Positions 12,301 through 20,344 of a stretch of DNA of 64,000 nucleotides are shown here, piece after piece. The DNA comes from a virus. The stretch is taken from the IMG/VR virus record IMGVR_UViG_3300044922_000290, positions 1-64,000 of that record; one strand, written 5' to 3'. Position 1 is the first letter of the stretch, and each line of letters opens with the position of its first letter. The notes beneath the pieces are model-generated. The model ran no database searches and was not told the origin of the DNA. It saw only the letters and a program-made list of their open reading frames with translations. Position numbers and translations under genes: made by a program.

Positions 12301-15300
12301 TGCTACATTAAAGGCCATAAAAGATTGGTTAGTTTCTAAAAAAGATTCTGCGTTAAAACATAAATCTGATACAGGGCTATTATCTAAGATTAAAAAAGTA
12401 GAAGATATAGAAGAACAGCTTAAGCAATTAAGTTTAGCTGAAATTATGGGCAGTATAGTTGATGATGTATACAGTGCTCTTGCAGACCCCAATAACCCAA
12501 ATAGTTACTTATTGCAATTTAAAAAAATTATACAAGAAGTAGCTTCAGCAGAAACAAGAGAAGATGCTGAAAAGGTAGTAGAAAAAATAGGAGCTTACAA
12601 AGAGTATGTAGCAGGTTTAAAAATTATTGATGATTTACTTAACTACCAATTAGCAGAAGAAAAGCCGAATGAGGGCTCTACCCTTGCTAAACTAAATGGT
12701 ATAAAAAATGCTTTATTTGAACTTGATAAAAAAATAAAAGATACAGCTCCTTACGTATTAGCTATAGCTAACAAAGGTTCTATAAATGAAGAACTTCGTA
12801 AGAATATAGAAGCTTACTGGCCTATGATAAAAAAACTAGAGTCAGATATAAGAGAATTAGAAGCTAAAGGAGAGAAAATAAAAGCAGCTGCCCTTAAGTC
12901 TAAAAAAGAAGATTTAGAAAGAAAGTTAGGGTTTCCTTTGTTAGGAGATTTAACACAAATCTATTTAGAAGGAGGTAATGATATAAATTTCTTTGAAAGA
13001 ATGGTTAAAACTGTTGCTAATACCGCAGATGCTGCAATAGGATTGTTCTATAAAAGGTATAAAGAAGAAATAGATAAGGGAAGAAAAAAGATAAATGAAC
13101 TTACTAAATCTACTTACTACAAATACAAACAGTTTACAGAAGGTAAATCAATAGATAACTTTGAGCAGCTGTATGAAAAAATGACTGAAGATGTAGATGT
13201 TCTTAGATATAATGAAGATAGTGGGCAATATGAAACATTTACAGAAAAATGGTTTATATCAGATTTTGACCAAAATGCATATAATCTTAAAAGAAAACAA
13301 GCTTATGATTTAGCAGCGCTAGAAGAAAAGAAAGCCAGAGATGCAGCTGCAAATGGTGATAATGAGGGTTATAAAGAAGGAATGGCTACTGCAAGAAGAA
13401 TAAGGGCTAACTTTAGAAGAAATAATACTATAGCACAAGATAAGTTAGAAGGCAGGGATAAAGTAATAGAAATACTTCTACAAAAAGAAAAATTATTTGA
13501 TAACAGTGCGGAAGGTAAAAGTCAGTTTTATGCTTGGGTAACTAACCATCTTTACAACGAAGAGTTATATATAGAGTATGTTTCACAAGAAGATCCTACT
13601 AAAATTGCAGAGTATGGTAAAAGATTGCTAGATAGTTATGTACAAAATAAAGGTACTAAAGTATCAGGAATGTTTTTAGTACCTGATAAAACTAAATTTC
13701 CCAATGCTAAATATAATGCATTATCTATTGAAGATAGAAAATACTACGACCATCTTTTAAGTGTATACAAAGAATCTCAAAAGCTACTACCAGAATTTGA
13801 AAGACCTGGGCTAAGAGTACCTTCTGTAGAAAAAGACATTAAAGATATTCTTATTGAACAAAAAGATGTAAAAAAATCAGCAATTGCTACATGGGAAAGA
13901 AACTTTAAAAATCACGTAGAAGATGCTTCTAAAGGTATTGTCTACAAAGGGCAAACCAAAAGAATACCTATTTATTTTAACCAAAGTATGGCCGCTGATA
14001 CAGTAAGTATGAATCTTACCGATACAGTAATGAAATTTGCTGAAATGGCTGAACAGTTTAAAATAAACTCTTCTTTAGAATCTTTAGCTCTTCTTACCAA
14101 AGAAACAATAGCTGAAAGAACTGTAGAAAAAAAGACTTCAACAGGAAAGAAAATATTAAGTGCCTTACATAAAAAAATGTATGGAGAAGAAGTTGTGGAA
14201 CCAATAAAATTTGCAGAAACAGAAGCATATAAAATGTTTGAAAGCTGGTTAGACAGTAACTTCTACAATGAACGTAGGTATGCTGCAAATTTAGGTACAG
14301 TACGTTTAGATAAAGTAGTTGATACAATGATGGCTGCAAATGCTTTATCTGTACTAGGAGCTGATGGACTTAAAGCACTTTCTAACAGACTTACAGCAGG
14401 TGTAAATATTGCAATAGAATCTTTGGGTAATAAATATTTTACAACAAAAACACTTGCAAAAGGTAAAGCTAAAGTAGGTCAATTAATGTATGCAACAGCT
14501 GGTGAAGAAAATCTTTTAATGGATACATTGAGGGGTGTAAAAACAACACACTTTGGACAAATGCTAGACATATTCCAAGCTATACAAGGTGAGAATGATG
14601 CAGTAGAAGAAATAGGAGGTTCTATGGTAAAAAGACATGCTTCTACATCATTACTAATGGGAGGTTTATCAGCAGGTGAGTTTATAGCGCAAGCTAATAT
14701 GTTTGCAGCAATAGCCTATGATATTAAAATAAAAACAAAATCTGGTGAAGAAATAAGCCTATTAGATGCCTATGTAAAAGAAGCTGATGGTATAGTAAGA
14801 CTTCGTAAAGATGTAGAATTTACTGAAGAAGATGAACAACTTTTACGTAATAAAATTAACGCCATAAACAAAGAATTACATGGGGTCTACAATAAAATAG
14901 ATGAAGTAGAAGCCAAGAAAAATTGGGTTGGCAGAGCCTTAATACAATTTCGTAACTTCTTAGTACCAAATGTAGAAAGAAGATTTCAAGAGCTGCATGT
15001 AAACTTTGAAATGAATGATATAGTAGAAGGGTATTATAAAACTCTGTACAGAAAAATGGTTACAGAAAGAAACTTTAAAATTTGGCAAATATATAATGAT
15101 CCTTCTCTAACTGAAAATGAACGTAATAACCTTAAAAAGGCAGTAGTAGAATTAACCTCTTACTTTGTACTTGCAGCAATTGTTTCAATACTTGCAGGTA
15201 TGGGAGATGATGATGATGAACTAAAAGATAACTATGCATACAATGTAGCTCTTTATTCCGCCTTAAGACTAAAAGGTGAGATAGGATTCTTTATACCAGG

Positions 15301-15550
15301 TATTAATTTAAAAGAGGGTTATAGAATTATTAAATCTCCTTCTGCTATTAATACTCTGCTAGAAAGAAGTGTTAAGTTTGGGGGCCAACTAGTTACTGAT
15401 CCATTTGCAGAGTATGAAAGAAAATCAGGGCCTTGGGAAAAAGGAGATTCTAAACTGAAAGCTAGATTTTTAAAACTATTCTTTGGGTATAACGGATCAA
15501 ACCTAGATCCAAGTATTGCAGTAGAAAATTTTAAAGGACTTTCAAACTAG
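9311..15550 (+). CDS. Giant virion-associated protein with zincin-like motif and membrane segment
   Basis: This 2,079-residue protein begins with ATG inside the end of the RNA polymerase gene (7-base overlap), so the two are translated together. HEFSH at residues 736-740, followed by FEEVAVRALTAEA, fits a zinc-metallopeptidase-like site. Residues about 360-560 hold segments (RRILEVQSDLFQ, GYEKVLFPSGNTASKIE) of the kind seen in very large injected phage proteins. Residues near 900-1000 resemble a small ASCH-like barrel, which is a weak guess. The middle is rich in charged coiled coil. A hydrophobic stretch near residues 1950-1972 (SYFVLAAIVSILAG) followed by DDDDE could cross or insert in a membrane. 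Crassvirales genomes encode such giants beside the polymerase, and they are thought to be ejected with the DNA. The exact role is unknown. Confidence 0.8.
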   Translation: MLICPLNSKINELTVSLGNYYDAMQVYLLSEGKYPSKEDALKIRNRFKNTPFYSSISQYEDNLSIYKNFTTNGVVQGLDKAELAEVEKIFRNRGFKITVPLHKVQGSRKLRDRESWMFIADTPMYQAVEVSREELLQDEGLIDQDKAEDKIAFNKTEYQFKAVNIITANLTKISSLFKNLKDTDVFWSKIQKDFQIPKDQIELLKQSEGATIEEKLASFVANYSYTVQTEVTKERIFKRQAFDGDEREFIDDYGNNYIATSSATHEGYDYFKNDEEITGNDFHEAYDKHIEENNVENQNTATYSNLTVPGGTNYTENEIKTPDITPSIKGHAEFSSDQGIGWFRSDEQISKKEDVWEEIDDWAGKRKEYKETKKYGSKTRRILEVQSDLFQKGRDKKDLVTSTIVSSNVSQGMVGKADMQEYLDAMLYSLTAYEGYSQKDAEDKVEEERKRLLSLVPSKENSSENKFLQLLNKDNNWVTFFVKNIIQDSAKKGYEKVLFPSGNTASKIEKHDTLEEFKEQKEDRIKNREEFLTELKKRDKPWVILDDSKLSDKDRIYFNSESDAIKYIEDNDNLNLRYTLNDQASIYKEIEDINTEIAQLKQELERVNGPEGLAALKPIYNFYENTIANVLKKQGYNAKVVTDEYGNTWNEVTVEPNRDLKPIAFNKTTSVVDKEAKTAVVKMLDKLSKRFGVSYEIINAKKAKSLYNNYNGEKAFYYKGKVYILEDGITLENALHEFSHPFIRAIAQKNVELFTNIVEEILSTPEGKAIYNQVKELYPEHVVDGELNYEGFEEVAVRALTAEAQKQYTNPSFESAVQRLIKAIKNLLRGLFSTNAVDSIDSNTSLKELAEILLGDDAYSLDLKDGTFAANKSVKYEIYNGLPFTEESLARMSDGEKRITVRTKVHPTGIYEYNGQRFKILNLGQKNIKDFKTPERVKRKFREEYKKGMFKHIDSFFDGKTNLFVYQIEKIDNSIVNEYVKEEPLDEDLVFTNATTNATLKAIKDWLVSKKDSALKHKSDTGLLSKIKKVEDIEEQLKQLSLAEIMGSIVDDVYSALADPNNPNSYLLQFKKIIQEVASAETREDAEKVVEKIGAYKEYVAGLKIIDDLLNYQLAEEKPNEGSTLAKLNGIKNALFELDKKIKDTAPYVLAIANKGSINEELRKNIEAYWPMIKKLESDIRELEAKGEKIKAAALKSKKEDLERKLGFPLLGDLTQIYLEGGNDINFFERMVKTVANTADAAIGLFYKRYKEEIDKGRKKINELTKSTYYKYKQFTEGKSIDNFEQLYEKMTEDVDVLRYNEDSGQYETFTEKWFISDFDQNAYNLKRKQAYDLAALEEKKARDAAANGDNEGYKEGMATARRIRANFRRNNTIAQDKLEGRDKVIEILLQKEKLFDNSAEGKSQFYAWVTNHLYNEELYIEYVSQEDPTKIAEYGKRLLDSYVQNKGTKVSGMFLVPDKTKFPNAKYNALSIEDRKYYDHLLSVYKESQKLLPEFERPGLRVPSVEKDIKDILIEQKDVKKSAIATWERNFKNHVEDASKGIVYKGQTKRIPIYFNQSMAADTVSMNLTDTVMKFAEMAEQFKINSSLESLALLTKETIAERTVEKKTSTGKKILSALHKKMYGEEVVEPIKFAETEAYKMFESWLDSNFYNERRYAANLGTVRLDKVVDTMMAANALSVLGADGLKALSNRLTAGVNIAIESLGNKYFTTKTLAKGKAKVGQLMYATAGEENLLMDTLRGVKTTHFGQMLDIFQAIQGENDAVEEIGGSMVKRHASTSLLMGGLSAGEFIAQANMFAAIAYDIKIKTKSGEEISLLDAYVKEADGIVRLRKDVEFTEEDEQLLRNKINAINKELHGVYNKIDEVEAKKNWVGRALIQFRNFLVPNVERRFQELHVNFEMNDIVEGYYKTLYRKMVTERNFKIWQIYNDPSLTENERNNLKKAVVELTSYFVLAAIVSILAGMGDDDDELKDNYAYNVALYSALRLKGEIGFFIPGINLKEGYRIIKSPSAINTLLERSVKFGGQLVTDPFAEYERKSGPWEKGDSKLKARFLKLFFGYNGSNLDPSIAVENFKGLSN

Positions 15551-15569
15551 CTGGAAATTTTTTGATAAG

Positions 15570-15597
15570 AAGGGCTACTTTAAACGGTAGCCCTTTT
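15570..15597. terminator. Bidirectional terminator between convergent blocks
   Basis: A perfect 9-bp stem (AAGGGCTAC at 15570-15578 with GTAGCCCTT at 15587-15595) and an 8-base loop lie between the plus-strand stop at 15550 and the minus-strand stop at 15580-15582. T-rich tracts follow the stem on both strands, so it can end transcription from both sides. Confidence 0.85.
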
Positions 15598-15822
15598 CTT
15601 TAATATCTCTAATTGTTCTTCTGTTAAAATACCTTTAGGTAAGTTATCTATTGCTTTTGGAATATCTCCACCTAACATTGTTTCTTCAAATAATATATCA
15701 AAAACACTTTTCCACTCAATAGGAACTACACAAGAAGATGAAATTCTTTCAATAAGTAATATCTTCTTCTTAGCCTTCTTAGCTAAATTCCTTTTTCTTT
15801 TCTTGTTTTGATAGCTATTCAT
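15580..15822 (-). CDS. Small basic protein, unknown
   Basis: This 80-residue product is the last gene of the minus-strand block. Its N-terminus is strongly basic (NKKRKRNLAKKAKKK), which suggests nucleic-acid contact, and the rest looks helical. The stop codon lies inside the bidirectional terminator. The ATG shares one base with the stop of the gene upstream. I do not recognise a family. Confidence 0.7.
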   Translation of the reverse strand: MNSYQNKKRKRNLAKKAKKKILLIERISSSCVVPIEWKSVFDILFEETMLGGDIPKAIDNLPKGILTEEQLEILKKRATV

Positions 15823-16127
15823 TATACATTATCTTTAAACCATTTTATTATATCATAGCCTACCATAGGTTTATCAGTAAGTGTGCTAAAATCTTCATTA
15901 AACTTTTTTTCTAAAGCTTCCCAATCTTCGGGAGTTTCATCTAACCAATAACAATCTTCACAATTTTTAAGAAGAACTTCAGTATCTTCATCATAAAAGA
16001 GAGCTCCCTTTTTCTTATCTTCAAAAAACTCAGTACCTATATAAAAAGAATAACCATTTACTGTATATTTAATACATAGATAAGTCTCTAACTTAGGTAA
16101 TCTCTCACTAGCTTTTATCCATTTCAT
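15822..16127 (-). CDS. DUF551-like protein
   Basis: This 101-residue protein opens with MKWIKASERLPKLE and later has DCYWLDETPEDWEAL. A leading W-I-x-x-x-E-R-L-P and a central Y-W are the hallmarks of the DUF551 family, common in phages and of unknown function. It overlaps the next gene upstream by 20 bases. A second protein of the same pattern lies two genes away (16316-16519). Confidence 0.72.
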   Translation of the reverse strand: MKWIKASERLPKLETYLCIKYTVNGYSFYIGTEFFEDKKKGALFYDEDTEVLLKNCEDCYWLDETPEDWEALEKKFNEDFSTLTDKPMVGYDIIKWFKDNV

Positions 16128-16314
16128 ACTTAGTATATTTAATTATTTGTCCAGAAGAAGTTATAACAGCCATACTATCTTCAAACATTATAACATCTCC
16201 TACATTATGTATTGCTATGAAGTTACTGCCAAAAGGTATTACCCCTGTTTTCATAAAAGCTTTCTTTCTTTTATTAAGGTAGTAGTTATACGTAATGTTT
16301 TTTATCCAATTCAT
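16108..16314 (-). CDS. Small protein, unknown
   Basis: This 68-residue product has a basic N-terminus (NYYLNKRKKAF) and a short beta-rich segment near FGSNFIAIHNVGDVIMFED. It sits between two DUF551-like genes and overlaps the downstream one by 20 bases. No family is recognised. Confidence 0.65.
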   Translation of the reverse strand: MNWIKNITYNYYLNKRKKAFMKTGVIPFGSNFIAIHNVGDVIMFEDSMAVITSSGQIIKYTKYEMDKS

Positions 16315-16315
16315 A

Positions 16316-16519
16316 TTATTCTTCTTTTAACCAATAACATTCTGTAAGTTCTTCCAAGCTATAAGTTTCTCCATCAAAAGCTTCTGAAAAATATTCCTTA
16401 CCTTTTTTATTATAATAATAACCTACAAGTTTTTCTTCTGCATTATTACCATAGTAAATCTTAAAAAAGTACTTTACACCTTCTTGTGGTTTTTCTTTAC
16501 TAACGTCTGTCCAATTCAT
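16316..16519 (-). CDS. Short DUF551-like protein
   Basis: This 67-residue product begins MNWTDVSKEKPQEGVKYFF and ends in ECYWLKEE, the same W...P...YW layout as the DUF551-like protein at 15822-16127, so the two are probably paralogues. Its ATG overlaps the TGA of the 57-residue gene upstream (ATGA, 16516-16519), which indicates coupled translation. Confidence 0.7.
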   Translation of the reverse strand: MNWTDVSKEKPQEGVKYFFKIYYGNNAEEKLVGYYYNKKGKEYFSEAFDGETYSLEELTECYWLKEE

Positions 16520-16689
16520 TTCTTAACTTTTATATCATTACCTTTTTGATATAGTCTAATAAACTGTTCTTCATAATACAATACTAAAGTACGTTTACTA
16601 AAATCATGCTTATTAATAACATCTAGTATCATACTTGTATATGTAGGATTATTTACAAACTTCTTAAATAAAGCTTCTTTATCTTTCAT
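16516..16689 (-). CDS. 57-residue protein, unknown
   Basis: An ATG at 16689-16687 opens a 57-codon frame ending in TGA at 16516-16518. It fills the gap between its neighbours exactly: its ATG shares one base with the stop of the lipoprotein gene, and its stop overlaps the next ATG as ATGA. The product starts MKDKEALFKKFVNNPTY and is helical and basic. The tiling supports a real gene; function is unknown. Confidence 0.6.
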   Translation of the reverse strand: MKDKEALFKKFVNNPTYTSMILDVINKHDFSKRTLVLYYEEQFIRLYQKGNDIKVKK

Positions 16690-16934
16690 TAGTTTATAAT
16701 TTTAACTCGTTCATTATTACTTAGTTTAACAATGTACACGCCATCATCTAATTTAGATACTTCTTTACCTACTACATCTGTAATAGATTCAATCTCTGGT
16801 ACCTCAATGTTAGGTGCTATAGAGTCTGTACAAGTATTCATATACCTTGTAGTTAGCTTTGGATTACCATTACAACAGATTCTACAAGATTGTAGTAAAA
16901 GTGTTGTTACAATTAATATTATTAGTTTTTTCAT
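16689..16934 (-). CDS. Putative phage lipoprotein
   Basis: The 81-residue product begins with a short charged start, a hydrophobic run (LIILIVTTLLL) and a lipobox-like LQSC ending at Cys17, so it should be lipidated and exported. The mature part is short and hydrophilic, with three more cysteines near the N-terminus. It overlaps the upstream gene by 4 bases. Phage lipoproteins of this size act in superinfection exclusion or, as outer-membrane spanins, in lysis. Its place in the early block favours exclusion, but this is inference. Confidence 0.68.
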   Translation of the reverse strand: MKKLIILIVTTLLLQSCRICCNGNPKLTTRYMNTCTDSIAPNIEVPEIESITDVVGKEVSKLDDGVYIVKLSNNERVKIIN

Positions 16935-17197
16935 TCTATTTCTATTTTATAAGTTTCTCTTGGTTCATTACATATATTAGCACATATAATGTTAGCTACC
17001 TTATTATGGAAATGCAAATCATTACGTAAATATAATTTACCATCTTCTTTTATTATTGTCCATATACACTTGGTAGGGTGTGCTAATAATACTTTAGCTT
17101 CAGGCCAAGTAGAAGGTACATATAATTGTTTAAGTCCTACCTCTGACTCATTAAGAATCAGAGGGTTAAACTTTTCTTTAAATTCTTTAAAATCCAT
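16931..17197 (-). CDS. Small protein, unknown
   Basis: This 88-residue product (MDFKEFKEKFNPLIL...) overlaps the lipoprotein gene by 4 bases (ATGA). It has paired cysteines near its C-terminus (IICANICNEP). I see no signal peptide and recognise no family. Confidence 0.7.
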   Translation of the reverse strand: MDFKEFKEKFNPLILNESEVGLKQLYVPSTWPEAKVLLAHPTKCIWTIIKEDGKLYLRNDLHFHNKVANIICANICNEPRETYKIEIE

Positions 17198-17385
17198 TAT
17201 AATTCTATAGCTTTATCTGAAATTATTCTTGATAATGCAAGAGCTTCCATTTTAGTTAAATATAATCTTTTACTACTATTATCTGCAACTTCTATTATTT
17301 CTAATACTAAAGTTCCAAATTCATCTTTTTTAATAATTACTTTCTGTTCTTCAGTATGTAATGTTGTTTCTATAACTGGTTCCAT
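17197..17385 (-). CDS. Small protein, unknown
   Basis: The frame reaches a GTG at 17388, but the ATG at 17385 overlaps the preceding TGA as TGATG and is the better start, giving 62 residues. The second half (LYLTKMEALALSRIISDKAI) is a helical pattern seen in small phage proteins. Function is unknown. Confidence 0.68.
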   Translation of the reverse strand: MEPVIETTLHTEEQKVIIKKDEFGTLVLEIIEVADNSSKRLYLTKMEALALSRIISDKAIEL

Positions 17386-17591
17386 CACATCTCTAGTTTA
17401 TTTCGTATATCAAATGTACAATTTTTTAACAACTTTACTTGATTTGAAGAAAAATGTTTTATCTCTCCTGTATGTTTTACTACTCCAACAAACACACTAT
17501 TCTCTAATGGGCCATAGTCTATAAATAGTATTAACCATACATCACCTAAACTTGTTTCAGCTTCTAATGGTTGTCTAAGTTCTAATATCAT
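17385..17591 (-). CDS. Small protein, unknown
   Basis: This 68-residue product has a beta-rich core (GDVWLILFIDYGPLENSVFVG). It overlaps the upstream gene by 17 bases and hands over to the next gene by TGATG. No family is recognised. Confidence 0.68.
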   Translation of the reverse strand: MILELRQPLEAETSLGDVWLILFIDYGPLENSVFVGVVKHTGEIKHFSSNQVKLLKNCTFDIRNKLEM

Positions 17592-17826
17592 CTCTGTAGT
17601 TATTTATTTCCAACTTATACTTATTTATAATTGCTTCTCTCAATTCTTTTATTTCATACTCAAATAACTCTGTTTCTATGGCTTCTTCATCCATAAATTC
17701 TACCTCAAAAGTACCATTATAATTGTGAGTAAGTACAAAGTTATACTGGGTATCTGCTATTTCTGCAAAACCTGAGAAATAAAGTTCTTTATTAAATGGT
17801 TCTGCTTCTAGTTCTATTTTAAACAT
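17575..17826 (-). CDS. Small acidic protein, unknown
   Basis: This 83-residue product is rich in Glu and aromatic residues, with alternating beta-strand-like segments followed by a helix (YEIKELREAIINKYKLEI). It starts 3 bases after the radical SAM gene ends, so they are probably co-transcribed. Function is unknown. Confidence 0.7.
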   Translation of the reverse strand: MFKIELEAEPFNKELYFSGFAEIADTQYNFVLTHNYNGTFEVEFMDEEAIETELFEYEIKELREAIINKYKLEINNYRDDIRT

Positions 17827-17828
17827 AT

Positions 17829-18680
17829 TTAAAATATATATCTTATGTTATTAATATTAAAGTATTTAGAATAAAGTTTTTTAAAATCTTCTACCATTTT
17901 AGCTTTAATCTGATACTTATACCTTATGTTATTATCAGCATAAGTTGAATTTTTAGATTCTTGTATATCTGGTTTCCAACATAACTTATTTACTTCTTCA
18001 GAATTATTAGTATAAGAAGTAACATTGTAAGTTAAAAATATACATTCACAAGGTACATCAATATTCTTTTCTTTCAAAGTTTTAAAAAGATTATCATACT
18101 CCTCTAACCAACCTTCTTCATAGATTATAGGACTAAAATTAATATGTACTTCCATATGTTCTTGTAACTTAGGGATACAATTAATTCTATCTTCTATTAA
18201 ATCTGTATTTGGTTCTAGAACAGTACTATACTTCTGGGGCATTAAACTTACTCTAATTCTATTTTTGTGTTTAATTAAAGAATACTTTTCTACTTTAAAC
18301 ATTGTAGGATACTTAGTAGCAAAAGTACTTTTAGCTCTAGCATGATAATTAAAGTAATTAAAAACTTTTTGCCAGTCATAATGCTTACTTAGTAAAGGTA
18401 CATCAGTTGAACAGCCAATGTCAAACGTATAATATTGATTATCAGTTTGATTAGGTACTTTAGGCCAAGGTTTATTTTCAATCCAATTATTTACAGATTT
18501 TAGTATAGATTCTGTATTCTGGTTTAAATAAACCTTATCCCTATTAAATCTTCCTACATAGCAGTAACTCTTCATACAACCTCCTAAACACCCGTATACA
18601 AAATTAGGAGTAATAGCATCTGCTGACCTTCCATTGTCTCGTGTAATAAGTGTTTTAGTTTTTTGTTTTATTAATTGCAT
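17829..18680 (-). CDS. Spore photoproduct lyase-like radical SAM protein
   Basis: The 283-residue product has a cysteine cluster in YGCLGGCMKSYCYVGR (Cys31, Cys35, Cys40). This is CX3CX4C rather than the CX3CX2C of most radical SAM enzymes. Downstream segments follow spore photoproduct lyase: DIGCSTDVPLL (Cys90-Asp93), RVSLMPQ, EPNTDLIEDRI and INFSPIIYEEGWLEEYDNL. Such enzymes bind a 4Fe-4S cluster and S-adenosylmethionine, and SPL repairs a thymine dimer in spore DNA. The phage substrate may differ, as gut Bacteroidota do not form spores. It overlaps the gene upstream by 10 bases, close to ung, which suggests a DNA repair or modification group. Confidence 0.78.
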   Translation of the reverse strand: MQLIKQKTKTLITRDNGRSADAITPNFVYGCLGGCMKSYCYVGRFNRDKVYLNQNTESILKSVNNWIENKPWPKVPNQTDNQYYTFDIGCSTDVPLLSKHYDWQKVFNYFNYHARAKSTFATKYPTMFKVEKYSLIKHKNRIRVSLMPQKYSTVLEPNTDLIEDRINCIPKLQEHMEVHINFSPIIYEEGWLEEYDNLFKTLKEKNIDVPCECIFLTYNVTSYTNNSEEVNKLCWKPDIQESKNSTYADNNIRYKYQIKAKMVEDFKKLYSKYFNINNIRYIF

Positions 18681-18952
18681 TTCCTTTTTAATATATTAAC
18701 AGGTTCTTTGCCTTTTTCTATTAACTTCTTATCTACAGCAATGGCTGCTTCCCTCTTATCAAGAAAATACTTACTCCATTTAAACCTTGATATACGTGCT
18801 TTAAAGAACTCTTTTTCTTTAATCTTATAGCCTAATACATACTTATAATCAGTTGTTCCTTGATACTTAGCTATACCAGCTAATTGACCTATAGACATAT
18901 TCTTAAATCCAAAGAAATCTCTTATAGCTCCAAGTTCATTTTGTTCTACCAT
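18671..18952 (-). CDS. AP2-like small DNA-binding protein
   Basis: The 93-residue protein ends with the pattern KREAAIAVDKKLI...PVNILKRK, like the helix and final Asn of AP2-type DNA-binding domains found in phage nucleases and small phage proteins. The preceding FKARISRFKWSKYF could form the sheet. It overlaps the end of ung by 7 bases. The AP2 assignment is inferred from pattern alone. Confidence 0.58.
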   Translation of the reverse strand: MVEQNELGAIRDFFGFKNMSIGQLAGIAKYQGTTDYKYVLGYKIKEKEFFKARISRFKWSKYFLDKREAAIAVDKKLIEKGKEPVNILKRKCN

Positions 18953-19638
18953 ATTATTTCAGTATTATTATTCTGTTTAAGTATCTTGTTTATTTCTACA
19001 AAATGATTACACTCCCAAGTACCACCTGTGTAACTAGCAGATGACGGATGTTTTGCTTTAAGTATGTAATTAAACTTAGGGTTAATATACTTTTCATATT
19101 GTTGTGCCTTAGCTCCCCATAAACAATAGATTACTCCTGTATTATACTCACTTAATGCTTTTAATACTTCCACAGTAAAAGGTTTCCATAAAGATAGATG
19201 ACTTTCAGGTTTACCATCTTCTACAGTCAAGGCTGTATTTAAAAGTAGTACACCTTGCTTTGCCCAACACTCTAAATTAGGCTCTTTATGTAACATAAGC
19301 CCTTTATACATAGTTCTTTCTACAGCTCCATATATTTGTACAAGGCTTGGTTGCATTCTTTTACCTAATTCTTGTGCATAGCTACAACTAAATGCTAGAC
19401 CATCTGCTACATCCTTAGTGTAGTAAGGGTCTTGACCAAGTATACAAATCTTAACTTCATTAAAAGGAGTGCTTCTAAACGCTTTAAAAACATTATCTGA
19501 AGAAGGATAAATAGCAGCCTCCTTACGAGAAGCTGCTATTTTATTACCTAAATCTTTAAACTCTTTTGTTTCTATATAATGGTTTAATCTATTGTACCAA
19601 CTCTGCGTAAATGTCTGAATCAACCATTGTTTTTCCAT
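18946..19638 (-). CDS. ung: Uracil-DNA glycosylase (family 1)
   Basis: The 230-residue protein carries the water-activating motif GQDPYY (residues 68-73, catalytic Asp70), the uracil-pocket segment GLAFSC, the LLLNTALTVE strand and the His loop KHPSSAS (His197). Family 1 usually has GQDPYH and HPSPLS, so both loops vary slightly but the key Asp and His remain. It removes uracil from DNA and is conserved in crAss-like replication blocks. Its start lies 50 bases inside the gene upstream, a long overlap, but this is the only in-frame ATG that keeps the N-terminal helix. Confidence 0.93.
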   Translation of the reverse strand: MEKQWLIQTFTQSWYNRLNHYIETKEFKDLGNKIAASRKEAAIYPSSDNVFKAFRSTPFNEVKICILGQDPYYTKDVADGLAFSCSYAQELGKRMQPSLVQIYGAVERTMYKGLMLHKEPNLECWAKQGVLLLNTALTVEDGKPESHLSLWKPFTVEVLKALSEYNTGVIYCLWGAKAQQYEKYINPKFNYILKAKHPSSASYTGGTWECNHFVEINKILKQNNNTEIIW

Positions 19639-20344
19639 CTTCTATCTCTATATAATCTTTTATAAATTTATGTAACTCTGTATGCTTCTTAATGTAATTA
19701 ACTGGTGAAGATTCTTTCAATGCAAATGTACCATAATTGTAGAACTCCCACAAAGAGTCTTTTGCACCATAATCAAATGTTGGTGTAATAATCTCATTAC
19801 GTACTGTTGCTACTTGATTTGGTAGAAGGATTTCTTTCTCTATGTAAAGCCTACCTAACAACTCAGCTTTTGTACGTAAATCTAAGGTTACTTGTTTAAA
19901 CAAATCTCTATCTTGCTTTAGTTGCTCAAACTCTTCTTGTACAGAATTGATAGCTTCACTAATCTTCAGAGTTAGTTCTGTTTGTACAGTACCCATATGT
20001 TTCCTTTTGTAAGAACTTAATGTACCTGAAATAGCACCATTACTACATACAAATACTCTAGCACCTGCTGCATAACCTACAGTCATAGATTTATCATAAC
20101 TATTAGTAAAAGCTAACATAATCTCCATTTCTGAATCTAAACTCTGTATACCATACTTAGCTATAATCCTTTGCCCATTACTAGATGTATTATACTGACG
20201 TGTAGTTACATATAAATTATTCTTATCTAATTCTTCCAAGGTAGTTTCTATAAGTTGTTTATGGCTTACAGGTACATACTTACCTTCTTTTGCTGGTAGT
20301 GGAATACTAATCAGCTCTAATTCTTGTTTATTAAAATTGTTCAT
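19589..20344 (-). CDS. DUF932 family protein
   Basis: The 251-residue protein matches the layout of DUF932: an N-terminal strand region (SIPLPAKEGKYVPVSH), the central GARVFVCSNGAISG segment, a long helix (about 125-170) and a C-terminal helical part. DUF932 proteins are widespread in phages and plasmids; their biochemical role is unsettled. The 3' end overlaps ung by 50 bases. Confidence 0.75.
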   Translation of the reverse strand: MNNFNKQELELISIPLPAKEGKYVPVSHKQLIETTLEELDKNNLYVTTRQYNTSSNGQRIIAKYGIQSLDSEMEIMLAFTNSYDKSMTVGYAAGARVFVCSNGAISGTLSSYKRKHMGTVQTELTLKISEAINSVQEEFEQLKQDRDLFKQVTLDLRTKAELLGRLYIEKEILLPNQVATVRNEIITPTFDYGAKDSLWEFYNYGTFALKESSPVNYIKKHTELHKFIKDYIEIEDGKTMVDSDIYAELVQ

